Source: Ferruginibacter sp. (lineage in GTDB: Bacteria > Bacteroidota > Bacteroidia > Chitinophagales > Chitinophagaceae). From it: a stretch of 64,000 nt of DNA. Of the stretch, positions 1-7,625 are shown piece by piece; the stretch's first letter is position 1, and every line of letters starts with the position of its first letter. The notes under the pieces were generated by a model, which saw only the letters and a program-made list of their open reading frames with translations, had not been told where the DNA came from and searched no databases. A program made the position numbers and the translations under genes. The stretch covers positions 1-64,000 of the forward strand of contig JANXSK010000132.1 in assembly GCA_025352695.1 (NCBI GenBank). The letters run 5' to 3'.

Positions 1-1
1 T

Positions 2-250
2 CACAAAGCAAAATCTTTAAATATCCCGGATAATATTGGCTTAATATTTTTACCACCCTACAGCCCTGAATTAAACCCGGCAGAAAACATTTGGGCCATC
101 CTCAAAAGAAAATTTACCAATAAGCTCTATAAAACGCTCGATGAGGTAAGTGAATTTATAACCGAAGCAATAAAGTCATTAAATGCAGACAAGATAAAAA
201 CTACTTGTGGATTTCCATATATCTTCTCAGGAATAAATTGGACTAAGTAA
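2..250 (+). mobile_element. IS630-family transposase, C-terminal part (cut by window edge)
   Basis: This is the C-terminal 82 residues of a DDE transposase, which cuts and joins DNA at IS630/Tc1-mariner type element ends. The reading frame is open from the window edge to TAA. It contains the hallmark segment LPPYSPELNPAENIW near the third catalytic acidic residue (the Glu of AENIW), followed by the usual basic helix (LKRKF). The N-terminal catalytic Asp residues lie outside the window, so whether the full gene is intact cannot be judged. It ends about 35 bases before recognisable IS66 sequence, suggesting this element inserted into, or next to, an older IS66 copy. Confidence 0.85.
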
Positions 251-280
251 TATTTATATTTAGTATTACAGCCTTCTTCA

Positions 281-409
281 CCAGGTAAATTTATACCCAT
301 TACCCCTCAATTGCAAACTGCACCGGTAAGTATACTTTTTACCAGTGGCACCCGCATTTGCTTTGAAAATATGCCACCCGTTGATTATGTAAAAAATTTA
401 GTGAACTAA
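281..409 (+). pseudogene. IS66 family TnpA-like accessory gene, C-terminal remnant
   Basis: A short open stretch in the same frame as the upstream IS630 end reads KFIPITPQLQTAPVSILF, then TSGTRICFENMPP, and ends DYVKNLVN before a TAA that abuts the ATG of the next gene. The position immediately before tnpB, the length of the tail and the pattern of a hydrophobic strand followed by a short helix match the end of IS66 tnpA. The 5' part is missing, apparently replaced by the IS630-type element. The exact left boundary is uncertain. No start codon is available, so it is called a remnant. Confidence 0.55.
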
Positions 410-763
410 ATGCTGCACCTCAATAGCCATGAGCGGTATTATTTTTATAATGAGGTTGTAGACATGCGCAAGGGCTGCTATGGCTTGTGCGGCATTGTGC
501 AAAACGAACTGAAGAAAAATATTTTACTGGGTGATGTATTTGTGTTCATCAACAAACGGCACAACCAGATAAAATTATTGCAGTGGGACACCGATGGCTT
601 TGCACTGTATGAAAAGCGGCTGGAGAAAGGCAATTTTGAAAGGCCTGGCAAAGCGCAGGGCAGCACCGATGTTTTACTTACCAATGTACAGTTGCAACAC
701 ATCCTGCAGGGCATCGTATTAAAATCGGTACAACACAAAAAAAGATATACCCCCGCTGTGTAA
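410..763 (+). mobile_element. tnpB: IS66 family accessory protein TnpB (Orf2)
   Basis: A 117-residue protein with the diagnostic features of IS66 Orf2/TnpB: MRKGCYGLCGIV near residue 19, GDVFVFINKRHNQIKLLQWD in the middle, then DGFALYEKRLEKGNFE. TnpB is required for IS66 transposition in several elements, but its biochemical role is unknown. The reading frame is complete and of normal family length. Its start follows the stop of the upstream tnpA remnant directly, the translationally coupled layout usual in IS66. The neighbouring tnpA and tnpC are both broken, so the copy is most likely immobile. Confidence 0.9.
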
Positions 764-1082
764 AAATACTGCTTATAATCAGTGGCAGCAGGTATTTAAA
801 GCCAGTGCGATTGATTACTTTTGTGCCATCAGCAACACTGCAAAACATATCGATTTTAAAAGCCTGTATGAGCAATCATCAGCAGTGGTAGATGGCCAGA
901 AAATACTCCTTGCCAACAACCAAATCATTGTAGCTAGGCATGAGGAAACAAACGGCCTTCAATCTCAAAAAATAAATTTATTACAGCTACAGGTACTCGA
1001 ACTGCAAAAATTTATTTTTAGCGGCAAACAAGAAAAGTTTAAGCTTACCTTTTATTTAAGTGCAACAGGGAGAATTTTTTAA
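762..1082 (+). pseudogene. IS66 transposase TnpC, N-terminal fragment
   Basis: This frame starts at the stop of tnpB and runs about 106 codons. It ends with LLQLQVLELQKFIFSGKQEKF, the leucine-rich segment followed by a G-K-x-E-x-F signature found near the N-terminus of IS66 transposases. The zinc finger and the DDE catalytic core (a complete TnpC is roughly 450-520 residues) are absent. The frame stops soon after and IS66-like terminal sequence follows within about 90 bases, so an internal deletion has removed the catalytic part. The 5' boundary is uncertain because no good start codon is evident. Confidence 0.65.
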
Positions 1083-1122
1083 AAATTCAAAAAGGATGCT
1101 CTGCAGCATAAGAAAAAAATAA

Positions 1123-1171
1123 AACTGCCACGCACATTGTTAAGCTACCGTTCACTTCACAATGCGCTTAC
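1123..1171 (+). repeat. Probable right terminal inverted repeat of the IS66 remnant
   Basis: The segment ends with GCGCTTAC, the reverse complement of GTAAGCGC. IS66 elements characteristically begin with GTAA at each end, so this is a plausible outer right end. It lies just beyond the truncated tnpC and is followed by ordinary AT-rich DNA. The matching left end is not in the window, which is consistent with loss of the 5' half. The call rests on this short motif plus position. Confidence 0.4.
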
Positions 1172-1504
1172 CTAAATAACATAATATAGAAATCAAAAAA
1201 AAGCCCGCTTTTCTGTAGTGATATTTTTACAAAAAAGTGCAGGCATGCTTGATATTTTAATAATATTATTTTTTATTCCTTCGTAGCAAAATAAGTTAGC
1301 TTCTATTAGTATTAGTAGCTTTTTATTTTATGGATTACCTTTAAATTTGTAATTTAAAGGTTAAAATATTATGTCTTGATAAAATCAGTAAGAATTCTTA
1401 TATCCAAAATATTCATAATTGTTATTCAAGCTACATTTTGGGTTATAAGAATTATCTGGTCGCTTAATCCATTTAAGCGTAAGTAAATTCATGGAGCTTT
1501 CCAA
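1172..1504. other. Gene-free AT-rich spacer with an imperfect inverted repeat
   Basis: No coding sequence is supported between the IS66 remnant and the gyrA terminator. The only structure seen is an imperfect inverted repeat: AATTCTTATATCCAAAAT at about 1393-1410 is nearly complementary to ATTTTGGGTTATAAGAATT at about 1435-1453, with a loop of some 25 bases. It could be another mobile-element scar or a weak hairpin. No function is assigned. Confidence 0.4.
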
Positions 1505-1540
1505 CAAAAAAATCCACCTCAAATTGATGAAGTGGATTTT
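1505..1540 (-). terminator. Rho-independent terminator of gyrA
   Basis: On the minus strand, AAAATCCAC and GTGGATTTT form a perfect 9-bp stem around a loop of about 14 bases, followed by a run of T. It lies some 30 bases beyond the gyrA stop codon, the expected place for its terminator. Confidence 0.75.
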
Positions 1541-1571
1541 ACATTAAAATTTTAGTATTCAGTATAAATAA

Positions 1572-4214
1572 CTATCTAACAGTCGGTTCTGTTGGTTCTT
1601 CTTTTATTTCATCCGCTGAATCTGAAATAGGAATTACATCTGCTGAAATATTTTCAATCACATTTTCTGCTATTTCTACTTCCTCTTCTTTTTCATCCAG
1701 TTTAGTAATTGCGGCAATTTCGTCGCCTTCATCTACACGAATCAATTTTACACCCTGGGTTGCTCTTCCTTGCTCGCTAACACTTGCTACACTCATCCTG
1801 ATTGTAACACCGCTTACACAAGTTATCATCAAGTCTTCCTTTTCGGTAACATCAAGCAAACCTACAAGCGATCCGGTTTTTTCAGTAACATTAATTGTTT
1901 TAACGCCTTTACCTCCACGATTGGTAATCCTGTAATTGGCTTCGCCAGTTTCGGGATCATCAAGAAATGTACGCTTACCAAATCCCTTTTCACTAACAAC
2001 AAGAATTGTTCTGCTTTTATCTTCTCTGTTTACACAAACCATACCCACAACAGCATCGGTTTCATCTGCAACCTCAATACCGTAAACTCCTATTCCACCC
2101 CGGCCAGTTGAACGCACTTTTTCTTCAGGAAAACGAATGGCTCTTCCGCTTTTAACAGCCATCATAATTTCACAATTACCATCTGTTAGTTTAGCCTCCA
2201 GCAATTGATCTCCTTCCAAAATATTAATGGCATTGATCCCGTTTTGACGGGGACGACTAAAATCTTCCAGATCAGTTTTTTTAATGATCCCTTTTTTAGT
2301 ACACAACACTATATAATGACTATTAACATAATCTTTATCATCAAAATTCTTTACATCAATAATTGCTCTTACTGTATCATCAGGGGGAATCTGAATCATA
2401 TTTTGTAATGCCCTGCCTTTACTGGTTTTATCCCCTTCAGGAATTTTATACACCGGTAACCAAAAACATCTTCCTTTTTCTGTAAAAAATAATAACGTAT
2501 GGTGCGTAGATGCAACAAAAAGATGAACAATATAATCTTCAAGCCTTGTGCTGCTGCCTTTTGCTCCACGCCCACCCCTGCGTTGAGAACGATATTCATC
2601 TGAGGACGTTCTTTTAATATAACCTAAATGCGATATGGTAACCACCACATCTTCATCTTCAATAAGATCCAACATACCAATCTCATCATCAGCATAAGTA
2701 ATTTCTGATTTGCGGGCATCACCAAATTTTGCTTTTATTTCTGCAAGTTCATCTTTAATAATTTGGTAACGCATTCCTTCATTAGCCAATATCTCTTCAA
2801 GGCGACCAATTAATTTCATTATTTCTGCATGCTCTTCTCTTATTTTATCAATTTCCATTCCTGTTAAGCGCTGCAAACGTAGTTCCAATACGGCTTTGGA
2901 CTGTATTTCACTCATTTCGAAACTGGAGATTAATCCTTCTTGAGCAATATTTGGTGTAGCTGATTCTCTGATAAGTTTAATGACTGCATCAAGGTTGTCT
3001 AATGCAATAATATATCCTTCAAGTATATGCGCCCTTTCTCTTGCTTTACGTAATTCATATTGCGTTCTGCGAACTACTACTTCATGACGAAACTCAATAA
3101 ATTCTACAATGAGGTCTTTTAAATTTAAAATTCTTGGTCTGCCTTTTACCAAAGCGACATTATTTATACCATAAGAAGTTTGTAGCTCCGTTAATTTAAA
3201 TAACTGGTTAATAATTACCTGCGCAACCACATCCTTTTTTAGCTCCACTACAATACGAGTACCCTCTTTATTGTTACTTTCATTGTTAACATCCGACACA
3301 CCTTCAATGGCTTTATCATTGATAAGATCACCAATTTTTTGCGTTAACATATCCCTGTTAACCTGGTAAGGCACTTGTGTAATAATGATTTTTTCTCTAC
3401 CCTTATTGTCAACTTCGATATTTGTTTTACCACGCAAAACTACCCTGCCACGGCCGGTATGCAATGCTTGTTTTACGCCTTCAAAACCATAAATAATTCC
3501 GCCAGTAGGAAAATCCGGACCTTTTACAAAATGAATCAGTTCGTCAATTGTAATATCCCTGTTATCAATATAAGCAACACATCCATCGATAACTTCACTT
3601 AAGTTATGCGGCATCATATTGGTAGCCATTCCCACTGCAATACCACTGGCGCCATTCACTAATAAATGTGGAATACGGGTAGGTAATACAGTTGGTTCTT
3701 TTAAAGAATCATCAAAGTTTAATTGATAATCAACCGTTTCTTTTTCAATATCTTCAAGCATTGCTTCTGCAAACTTTTCAAAACGTACCTCAGTATAACG
3801 CATTGCTGCCGGAGGATCTCCATCCTGACTACCAAAGTTTCCCTGTCCATCAATCAGTGTATAACGCAAACTCCAATCCTGAGCCATACGTACCATAGTA
3901 TCATAAATTGATGCATCACCATGTGGGTGAAATTTACCCATTACTTCACCTACAATACGGGCACTTTTTTTATATGGTTTGTTGCTGGTATTACCCAACT
4001 CACTCATGCCAAACAAAACACGGCGATGAACTGGTTTTAAACCATCCCTTACATCTGGCAATGCACGGCCAACAATCACACTCATAGAGTAATCTATGTA
4101 GTTGGTTTTCATCTGCTCTTCAATATTCACCGGTATAATTCTACCCCTGTTGCTGGCTGCACCACCACCATTTGGCGGCAGATTATCTATACCTAAATTG
4201 TCGTTATTTTCCAT
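1572..4214 (-). CDS. gyrA: DNA gyrase subunit A
   Basis: GyrA cuts and rejoins DNA in the GyrA2GyrB2 complex, which introduces negative supercoils using ATP hydrolysed by GyrB. The 880-residue length is normal. The breakage-reunion domain carries the catalytic Tyr140 in AAMRYTEVR. The GyrA box QRRGGRGAKG near residue 543 separates true gyrase from topoisomerase IV. The C-terminal beta-pinwheel follows, then an acidic tail. In the quinolone-binding region the sequence is HPHGDASIYDTMVRM: the residue equivalent to E. coli Ser83 is Ala101, while Asp105 (E. coli Asp87) is kept. The chosen ATG lies about 17 bases downstream of a TACATTTG promoter element. No gyrB is present nearby. Confidence 0.98.
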   Translation of the reverse strand: MENNDNLGIDNLPPNGGGAASNRGRIIPVNIEEQMKTNYIDYSMSVIVGRALPDVRDGLKPVHRRVLFGMSELGNTSNKPYKKSARIVGEVMGKFHPHGDASIYDTMVRMAQDWSLRYTLIDGQGNFGSQDGDPPAAMRYTEVRFEKFAEAMLEDIEKETVDYQLNFDDSLKEPTVLPTRIPHLLVNGASGIAVGMATNMMPHNLSEVIDGCVAYIDNRDITIDELIHFVKGPDFPTGGIIYGFEGVKQALHTGRGRVVLRGKTNIEVDNKGREKIIITQVPYQVNRDMLTQKIGDLINDKAIEGVSDVNNESNNKEGTRIVVELKKDVVAQVIINQLFKLTELQTSYGINNVALVKGRPRILNLKDLIVEFIEFRHEVVVRRTQYELRKARERAHILEGYIIALDNLDAVIKLIRESATPNIAQEGLISSFEMSEIQSKAVLELRLQRLTGMEIDKIREEHAEIMKLIGRLEEILANEGMRYQIIKDELAEIKAKFGDARKSEITYADDEIGMLDLIEDEDVVVTISHLGYIKRTSSDEYRSQRRGGRGAKGSSTRLEDYIVHLFVASTHHTLLFFTEKGRCFWLPVYKIPEGDKTSKGRALQNMIQIPPDDTVRAIIDVKNFDDKDYVNSHYIVLCTKKGIIKKTDLEDFSRPRQNGINAINILEGDQLLEAKLTDGNCEIMMAVKSGRAIRFPEEKVRSTGRGGIGVYGIEVADETDAVVGMVCVNREDKSRTILVVSEKGFGKRTFLDDPETGEANYRITNRGGKGVKTINVTEKTGSLVGLLDVTEKEDLMITCVSGVTIRMSVASVSEQGRATQGVKLIRVDEGDEIAAITKLDEKEEEVEIAENVIENISADVIPISDSADEIKEEPTEPTVR

Positions 4215-4230
4215 AATTTTTAATAGTGTG

Positions 4231-4238
4231 CAAATGTA
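4231..4238 (-). promoter_or_regulatory. Candidate -7 promoter element of gyrA (TACATTTG)
   Basis: Matches the Bacteroidota -7 consensus TAnnTTTG on the minus strand. It would give a leader of roughly a dozen bases before the gyrA ATG. No clear -33 TTTG partner is seen. Confidence 0.5.
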
Positions 4239-4514
4239 TCGATTTTAAGGCATTTTTCTTCATCAAATCCACCGCTTTTTATCATTTCTTTTACACATTT
4301 ATTTTAGCTGTGTGGACAACATTTTACAGCCAAATTGCATGAATTTATTTGTTATTGATCTACAAATAAAAATGTTGTTTATTTCAATCAGATGCAAGAT
4401 GGTTTATTGAAGTATTTAAACTTTTTTTGTACCATATTATATCTACAATATGCATTCATTTAATTGCCGATTGCGCTTACCTCAAATCAATTAACTTGCA
4501 AAAAAATATTTGTT

Positions 4515-5789
4515 TTGAAAACAATACTTCTACTTGGCGCAGGAAAATCTGCTACCGTTTTAATTGATTATTTACTTAAGGAATCAGAGGCCAATAAATG
4601 GAAATTTATTATAGCAGATGCCAATAAAGAACAGATTCTTTTAAAAATTAAAAACTCCCGACATGCGGAGGCTGTACAAATTGATATTACCAACGATAAG
4701 CAGCGTGAAAAAATTATTCAAAGGGCACATGTTGTAATTTCTATGATGCCCCCTGCCCTGCATTTTTCAGTTGCTAAAGATTGTGTGGAATATAGAAAAC
4801 ATTTACTTACCGCCTCTTACCTTGATAATAATATTAAAAGTCTTCAGGATGAAATTGCCCAAAGAAAATTATTATTTATTTGCGAAATAGGACTCGACCC
4901 TGGAATTGATCACATGAGTGCCATGAAGATTGTTAATAAAATAAAAACCAATGGAGGATCCATCACTTCTTTTAAAAGTCATTGTGGTGGTTTGGTAGCA
5001 CCTGAAAGCGATAATAATCCGTGGCATTATAAAATTAGCTGGAACCCCCGTAATGTTGTACTGGCAGGCAATGCAGGTGCAGAATATAAATTTAATAATA
5101 CTATCGAACACAAAGGGTATTATGAACTTTTTAAAAATTGCGCACAGATAGATATTGAAGGACTTGGTAAACTAGCTGTTTATCCAAACAGGGATTCGTT
5201 AAGTTATATACCCGTTTATAAACTGGATAAAGTGGAAACATTTATTAGAACCACGCTTCGCTATCCTTCTTTTTGCGAAGGTTGGGATGCTATTGTACAA
5301 GCTGGTCTTACCAATGAAAAGGATCAAATAAATACACACCAACTTTCTTTTGCAAAATGGTCAACGCACATTGTTCCATTTGTAAATAACAGCAATAAAT
5401 TGATGTTGCAATATCTTGGCTTATTTGATGAAGCAATGGTTCCTGCAACTTCAAAAACTTCTGCAGATATTTTACAGCACCTGTTAGAAACTAAATTAGC
5501 AATGCTGCCAACTGATAAGGACATGATTGTTATGCTACACGAAATTGAATACTGTCTTGCAGGTAAAACACATAAAATTGAAAGCAGCTTAATTGTAAAA
5601 GGCGAAGATAACTTGCGTACTGCTATGGCAACAACAGTTGGTCTACCATTAGGTATTGCTGCTAAATTAATTTTAAACGGAGAAATTAATCTTACCGGTT
5701 TACATATTCCGATTATAAAAGAAATATACGATCCAATATTAAAAGAACTGGAAAGTAACAACATACGATTTACAGAAAAACATTTATAG
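4515..5789 (+). CDS. Saccharopine dehydrogenase family protein
   Basis: NAD(P)-dependent oxidoreductase of the saccharopine dehydrogenase/reductase family, which interconverts saccharopine with lysine or aminoadipate semialdehyde plus glutamate. The N-terminal Rossmann fold shows the dinucleotide motif in KTILLLGAGKSA. The middle contains the family signature EIGLDPGIDHMSAM and the substrate-loop segment HCGGLVAPESDNNPW. Length is about 424 residues. The frame can be extended upstream to a TTG at 4464, but family members begin at the Rossmann strand, so the TTG at 4515 (giving MKTILLLGAG) is preferred. It stands alone. An ALDH7-type aldehyde dehydrogenase at about 54.3 kb could process the same semialdehyde (inference). 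Which half-reaction it catalyses cannot be decided from sequence alone. Confidence 0.88.
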   Translation: MKTILLLGAGKSATVLIDYLLKESEANKWKFIIADANKEQILLKIKNSRHAEAVQIDITNDKQREKIIQRAHVVISMMPPALHFSVAKDCVEYRKHLLTASYLDNNIKSLQDEIAQRKLLFICEIGLDPGIDHMSAMKIVNKIKTNGGSITSFKSHCGGLVAPESDNNPWHYKISWNPRNVVLAGNAGAEYKFNNTIEHKGYYELFKNCAQIDIEGLGKLAVYPNRDSLSYIPVYKLDKVETFIRTTLRYPSFCEGWDAIVQAGLTNEKDQINTHQLSFAKWSTHIVPFVNNSNKLMLQYLGLFDEAMVPATSKTSADILQHLLETKLAMLPTDKDMIVMLHEIEYCLAGKTHKIESSLIVKGEDNLRTAMATTVGLPLGIAAKLILNGEINLTGLHIPIIKEIYDPILKELESNNIRFTEKHL

Positions 5790-5843
5790 ATAAATATTTA
5801 GATTGTAGTATAGTTTTTTATTTTTATAGTATAAATATACGTT

Positions 5844-6046
5844 ATGGATGCAAAAATCACTTTATGTTTGATGAATCCATTATCAAGAAAACAAAACAGT
5901 ATGCAGTTGATAACAATGTCAGGTTATCCCGGTTTACCTAATATTTATTAAATAAAGTTACTGGCAACAGCTACCAAACTTTAGAAAATTTTCCTATTGC
6001 AGATTGGTTAAATTTGGTTAGCGAATTTGATGCGGTGTATGAATAA
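5844..6046 (+). pseudogene. Decayed DUF6364-type antitoxin
   Basis: Starting at an ATG the frame reads MDAKITL, then a one-base shift gives FDESIIKKTKQYAVDNNVRL and SRFT, then an in-frame TAA, then YLLNKVTGNSYQTLENFP and a short C-terminus. This is the layout of the small ribbon-helix-helix-like DUF6364 proteins that act as antitoxins to PIN toxins. One frameshift (about 5865) and one nonsense codon (about 5930) break it. A broken PIN gene follows directly, so the pair appears to be a dead toxin-antitoxin module. Confidence 0.7.
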
Positions 6047-6100
6047 GGCCACTAAAAAATAGTAATTTTAATTCGGAATATTTTAAATATTAAAAATTAA

Positions 6101-6509
6101 ACTTTTTTAGATTCTAATATTTTAGAGTATGTTCTAACAAAAGAATATCCACTATTTTACTTTTCTGCCAGAATTGTAAGTTTAGCAGATAATAAACAAT
6201 TTACTACTTATACTTCTCCCACTTGTTTAGCGATTGCTTTTTACTTTGCTGAAAAAATCATGCTTACAATTGGCAAAAAAAAAGATTGAAATATTAGTTG
6301 ATAAATTTTCAATCACAGCTGTAGGTAAAATGGAAGAGCTTCAATCTTTACAAAATAAAAAAGTAAATGATTTTGAAGATGGTCTAGAATATTATGCAGT
6401 CCAAAGCAATGGTTGTAATGTTATTATTACTGAAGATATCAGTAATTTTTATTTTTCTTCTATCCCAGTATTTAATTCGAAATTTTTTTTAGAAAAGTAT
6501 TTAATTTAA
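6101..6509 (+). pseudogene. Decayed PIN-domain toxin
   Basis: The first frame gives FLDSNILEYVLTKEYP with the first catalytic Asp of a PIN ribonuclease, running on to SPTCLAIAFYFAEK. A one-base shift near 6255 moves to a second frame that continues QLAKKKIEILVDKF and ends with DFEDGLEYYAV, IITEDISNFYFSSIPVF and EKYLI. The later acidic residues (DFED and ED) match the PIN active site. No start codon precedes the first segment: a TAA lies where the ATG would be expected. PIN toxins cleave RNA and are silenced by a cognate antitoxin, here the broken gene just upstream. Both partners are inactivated. Confidence 0.72.
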
Positions 6510-7192
6510 GATTTTAAATATTTACGCAGTTCTTTTACGCCTTCTGTAGCTGGCATTTCTATAAATGTAAGATTAGGAAAATTGCCCGCCCCCGGATTTT
6601 TTTTATCAATAATAAATTTAGGTAAAAATGGTGGTGCATACTGTACCAAAGAAGCCGCAGGATATACTTGTAAAGAGGTGCCTATCACAACAAAATAATC
6701 AGCATTCTGCAATATTTTAACTGCCTGTTCCATCACTGGTACTTCTTCTTCAAACCATACAATATACGGACGTAGTTGTTTGCCATCAGTTGCCAGATCG
6801 CCTATTTGTATATCTCCCCTAATTTCATAAATAGTATGTACATCAGCCACACTACGCATTTTAAATATTTCGCCATGGAGGTGTACAACATTCGTTGAGC
6901 CAGCCCTTTCGTGCAGGTCATCTATATTTTGAGTTATAATTGTTACTTCAAAATCCTTTTCTAAATCGGCCAAACCAACATGTGCTGCATTGGGTTTGGC
7001 AGCTGCCACATCTCTTCTTCGGTCATTATAAAAATCTAAAACCAATTGTGGATTTTTTTTAAAGCCGCCAGGTGTAGCTACTTCATACACATCATATCCA
7101 TTCCATAAACCATCACTATCTCTAAATGTTTTTAATCCACTTTCAGCACTAATACCAGCACCAGATAATACTACAATGTGTTTTTTATTCAT
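6506..7192 (-). CDS. cobB: NAD-dependent protein deacylase, class III sirtuin (CobB type)
   Basis: Sirtuins remove acyl groups from lysine using NAD+. The NAD-binding motif GAGISAESGL is at residue 11, TQNIDDLHERAG at 88, the catalytic His106 in HLHGE, and IVWFEE further on. The Tyr55-x-x-Arg58 pair in FYNDRRR corresponds to the motif that lets SIRT5 and CobB accept succinyl and malonyl lysine, so desuccinylase activity is likely (inference). The zinc ribbon normally built from four cysteines after HGE has no cysteine here; the segment reads KMRSVADVHTIYEIRGD. Length (228) is normal for bacterial CobB. Its 3' end overlaps the end of the decayed PIN gene by four bases, tail to tail. Confidence 0.93.
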   Translation of the reverse strand: MNKKHIVVLSGAGISAESGLKTFRDSDGLWNGYDVYEVATPGGFKKNPQLVLDFYNDRRRDVAAAKPNAAHVGLADLEKDFEVTIITQNIDDLHERAGSTNVVHLHGEIFKMRSVADVHTIYEIRGDIQIGDLATDGKQLRPYIVWFEEEVPVMEQAVKILQNADYFVVIGTSLQVYPAASLVQYAPPFLPKFIIDKKNPGAGNFPNLTFIEMPATEGVKELRKYLKS

Positions 7193-7357
7193 TAACTAAA
7201 TTTAATATTTTGGGGCAATGATTTTGCAATCTTTTTACTAAAAAAACTACAAAATATAAACCGGGTAAATAATTAATTAAAGCAGGGTATAAACAATTTT
7301 AGCATTTTATTTAACATTTTGCAATAAACCAATTCAATAAAATCATATCTTAATTAG

Positions 7358-7621
7358 ATGAAAAAAAACTTAATTATTGTGGTTCTTGTTTTTTTATTTT
7401 TATCAGGAAGCCATGTATCTGCACAAAACGGTCAAACAGGTGTAAAAAATGAAATTACCAAGCACAGCAAGGAGTTAGATGACTTGGAGGGAAATAAAAT
7501 ACAACACCATATTCTCTCTACCAATCATTTTGAAAAACTGGAGACGACAATGAAGGCTGTAAAAACAAGGTCTAATGACAAGAAGCCGCTATGCAAAAAA
7601 AAGAAAAAAAATTATAACTAG
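7358..7621 (+). CDS. Small secreted hypothetical protein
   Basis: An 87-residue protein with a clear Sec signal peptide (MKKNLIIVVLVFLFLSGSHV, cleavage probably after VSA). A polar mature part follows, ending in a strongly basic tail (KKPLCKKKKKNYN). No family is recognised. The ATG fits the signal peptide exactly. It ends four bases from the end of the convergent S41 protease gene. The basic lysine-rich tail is the only notable property. It may be a real lineage-specific secreted protein; function unknown. Confidence 0.55.
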   Translation: MKKNLIIVVLVFLFLSGSHVSAQNGQTGVKNEITKHSKELDDLEGNKIQHHILSTNHFEKLETTMKAVKTRSNDKKPLCKKKKKNYN

Positions 7622-7625
7622 ATTT

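Noticed and set aside
4300-4330. A sequence resembling a DnaA box (TGTGGACAA) upstream of gyrA
   Set aside because: Only one imperfect match, with no cluster of boxes and no dnaA or dnaN nearby; not enough for an origin.
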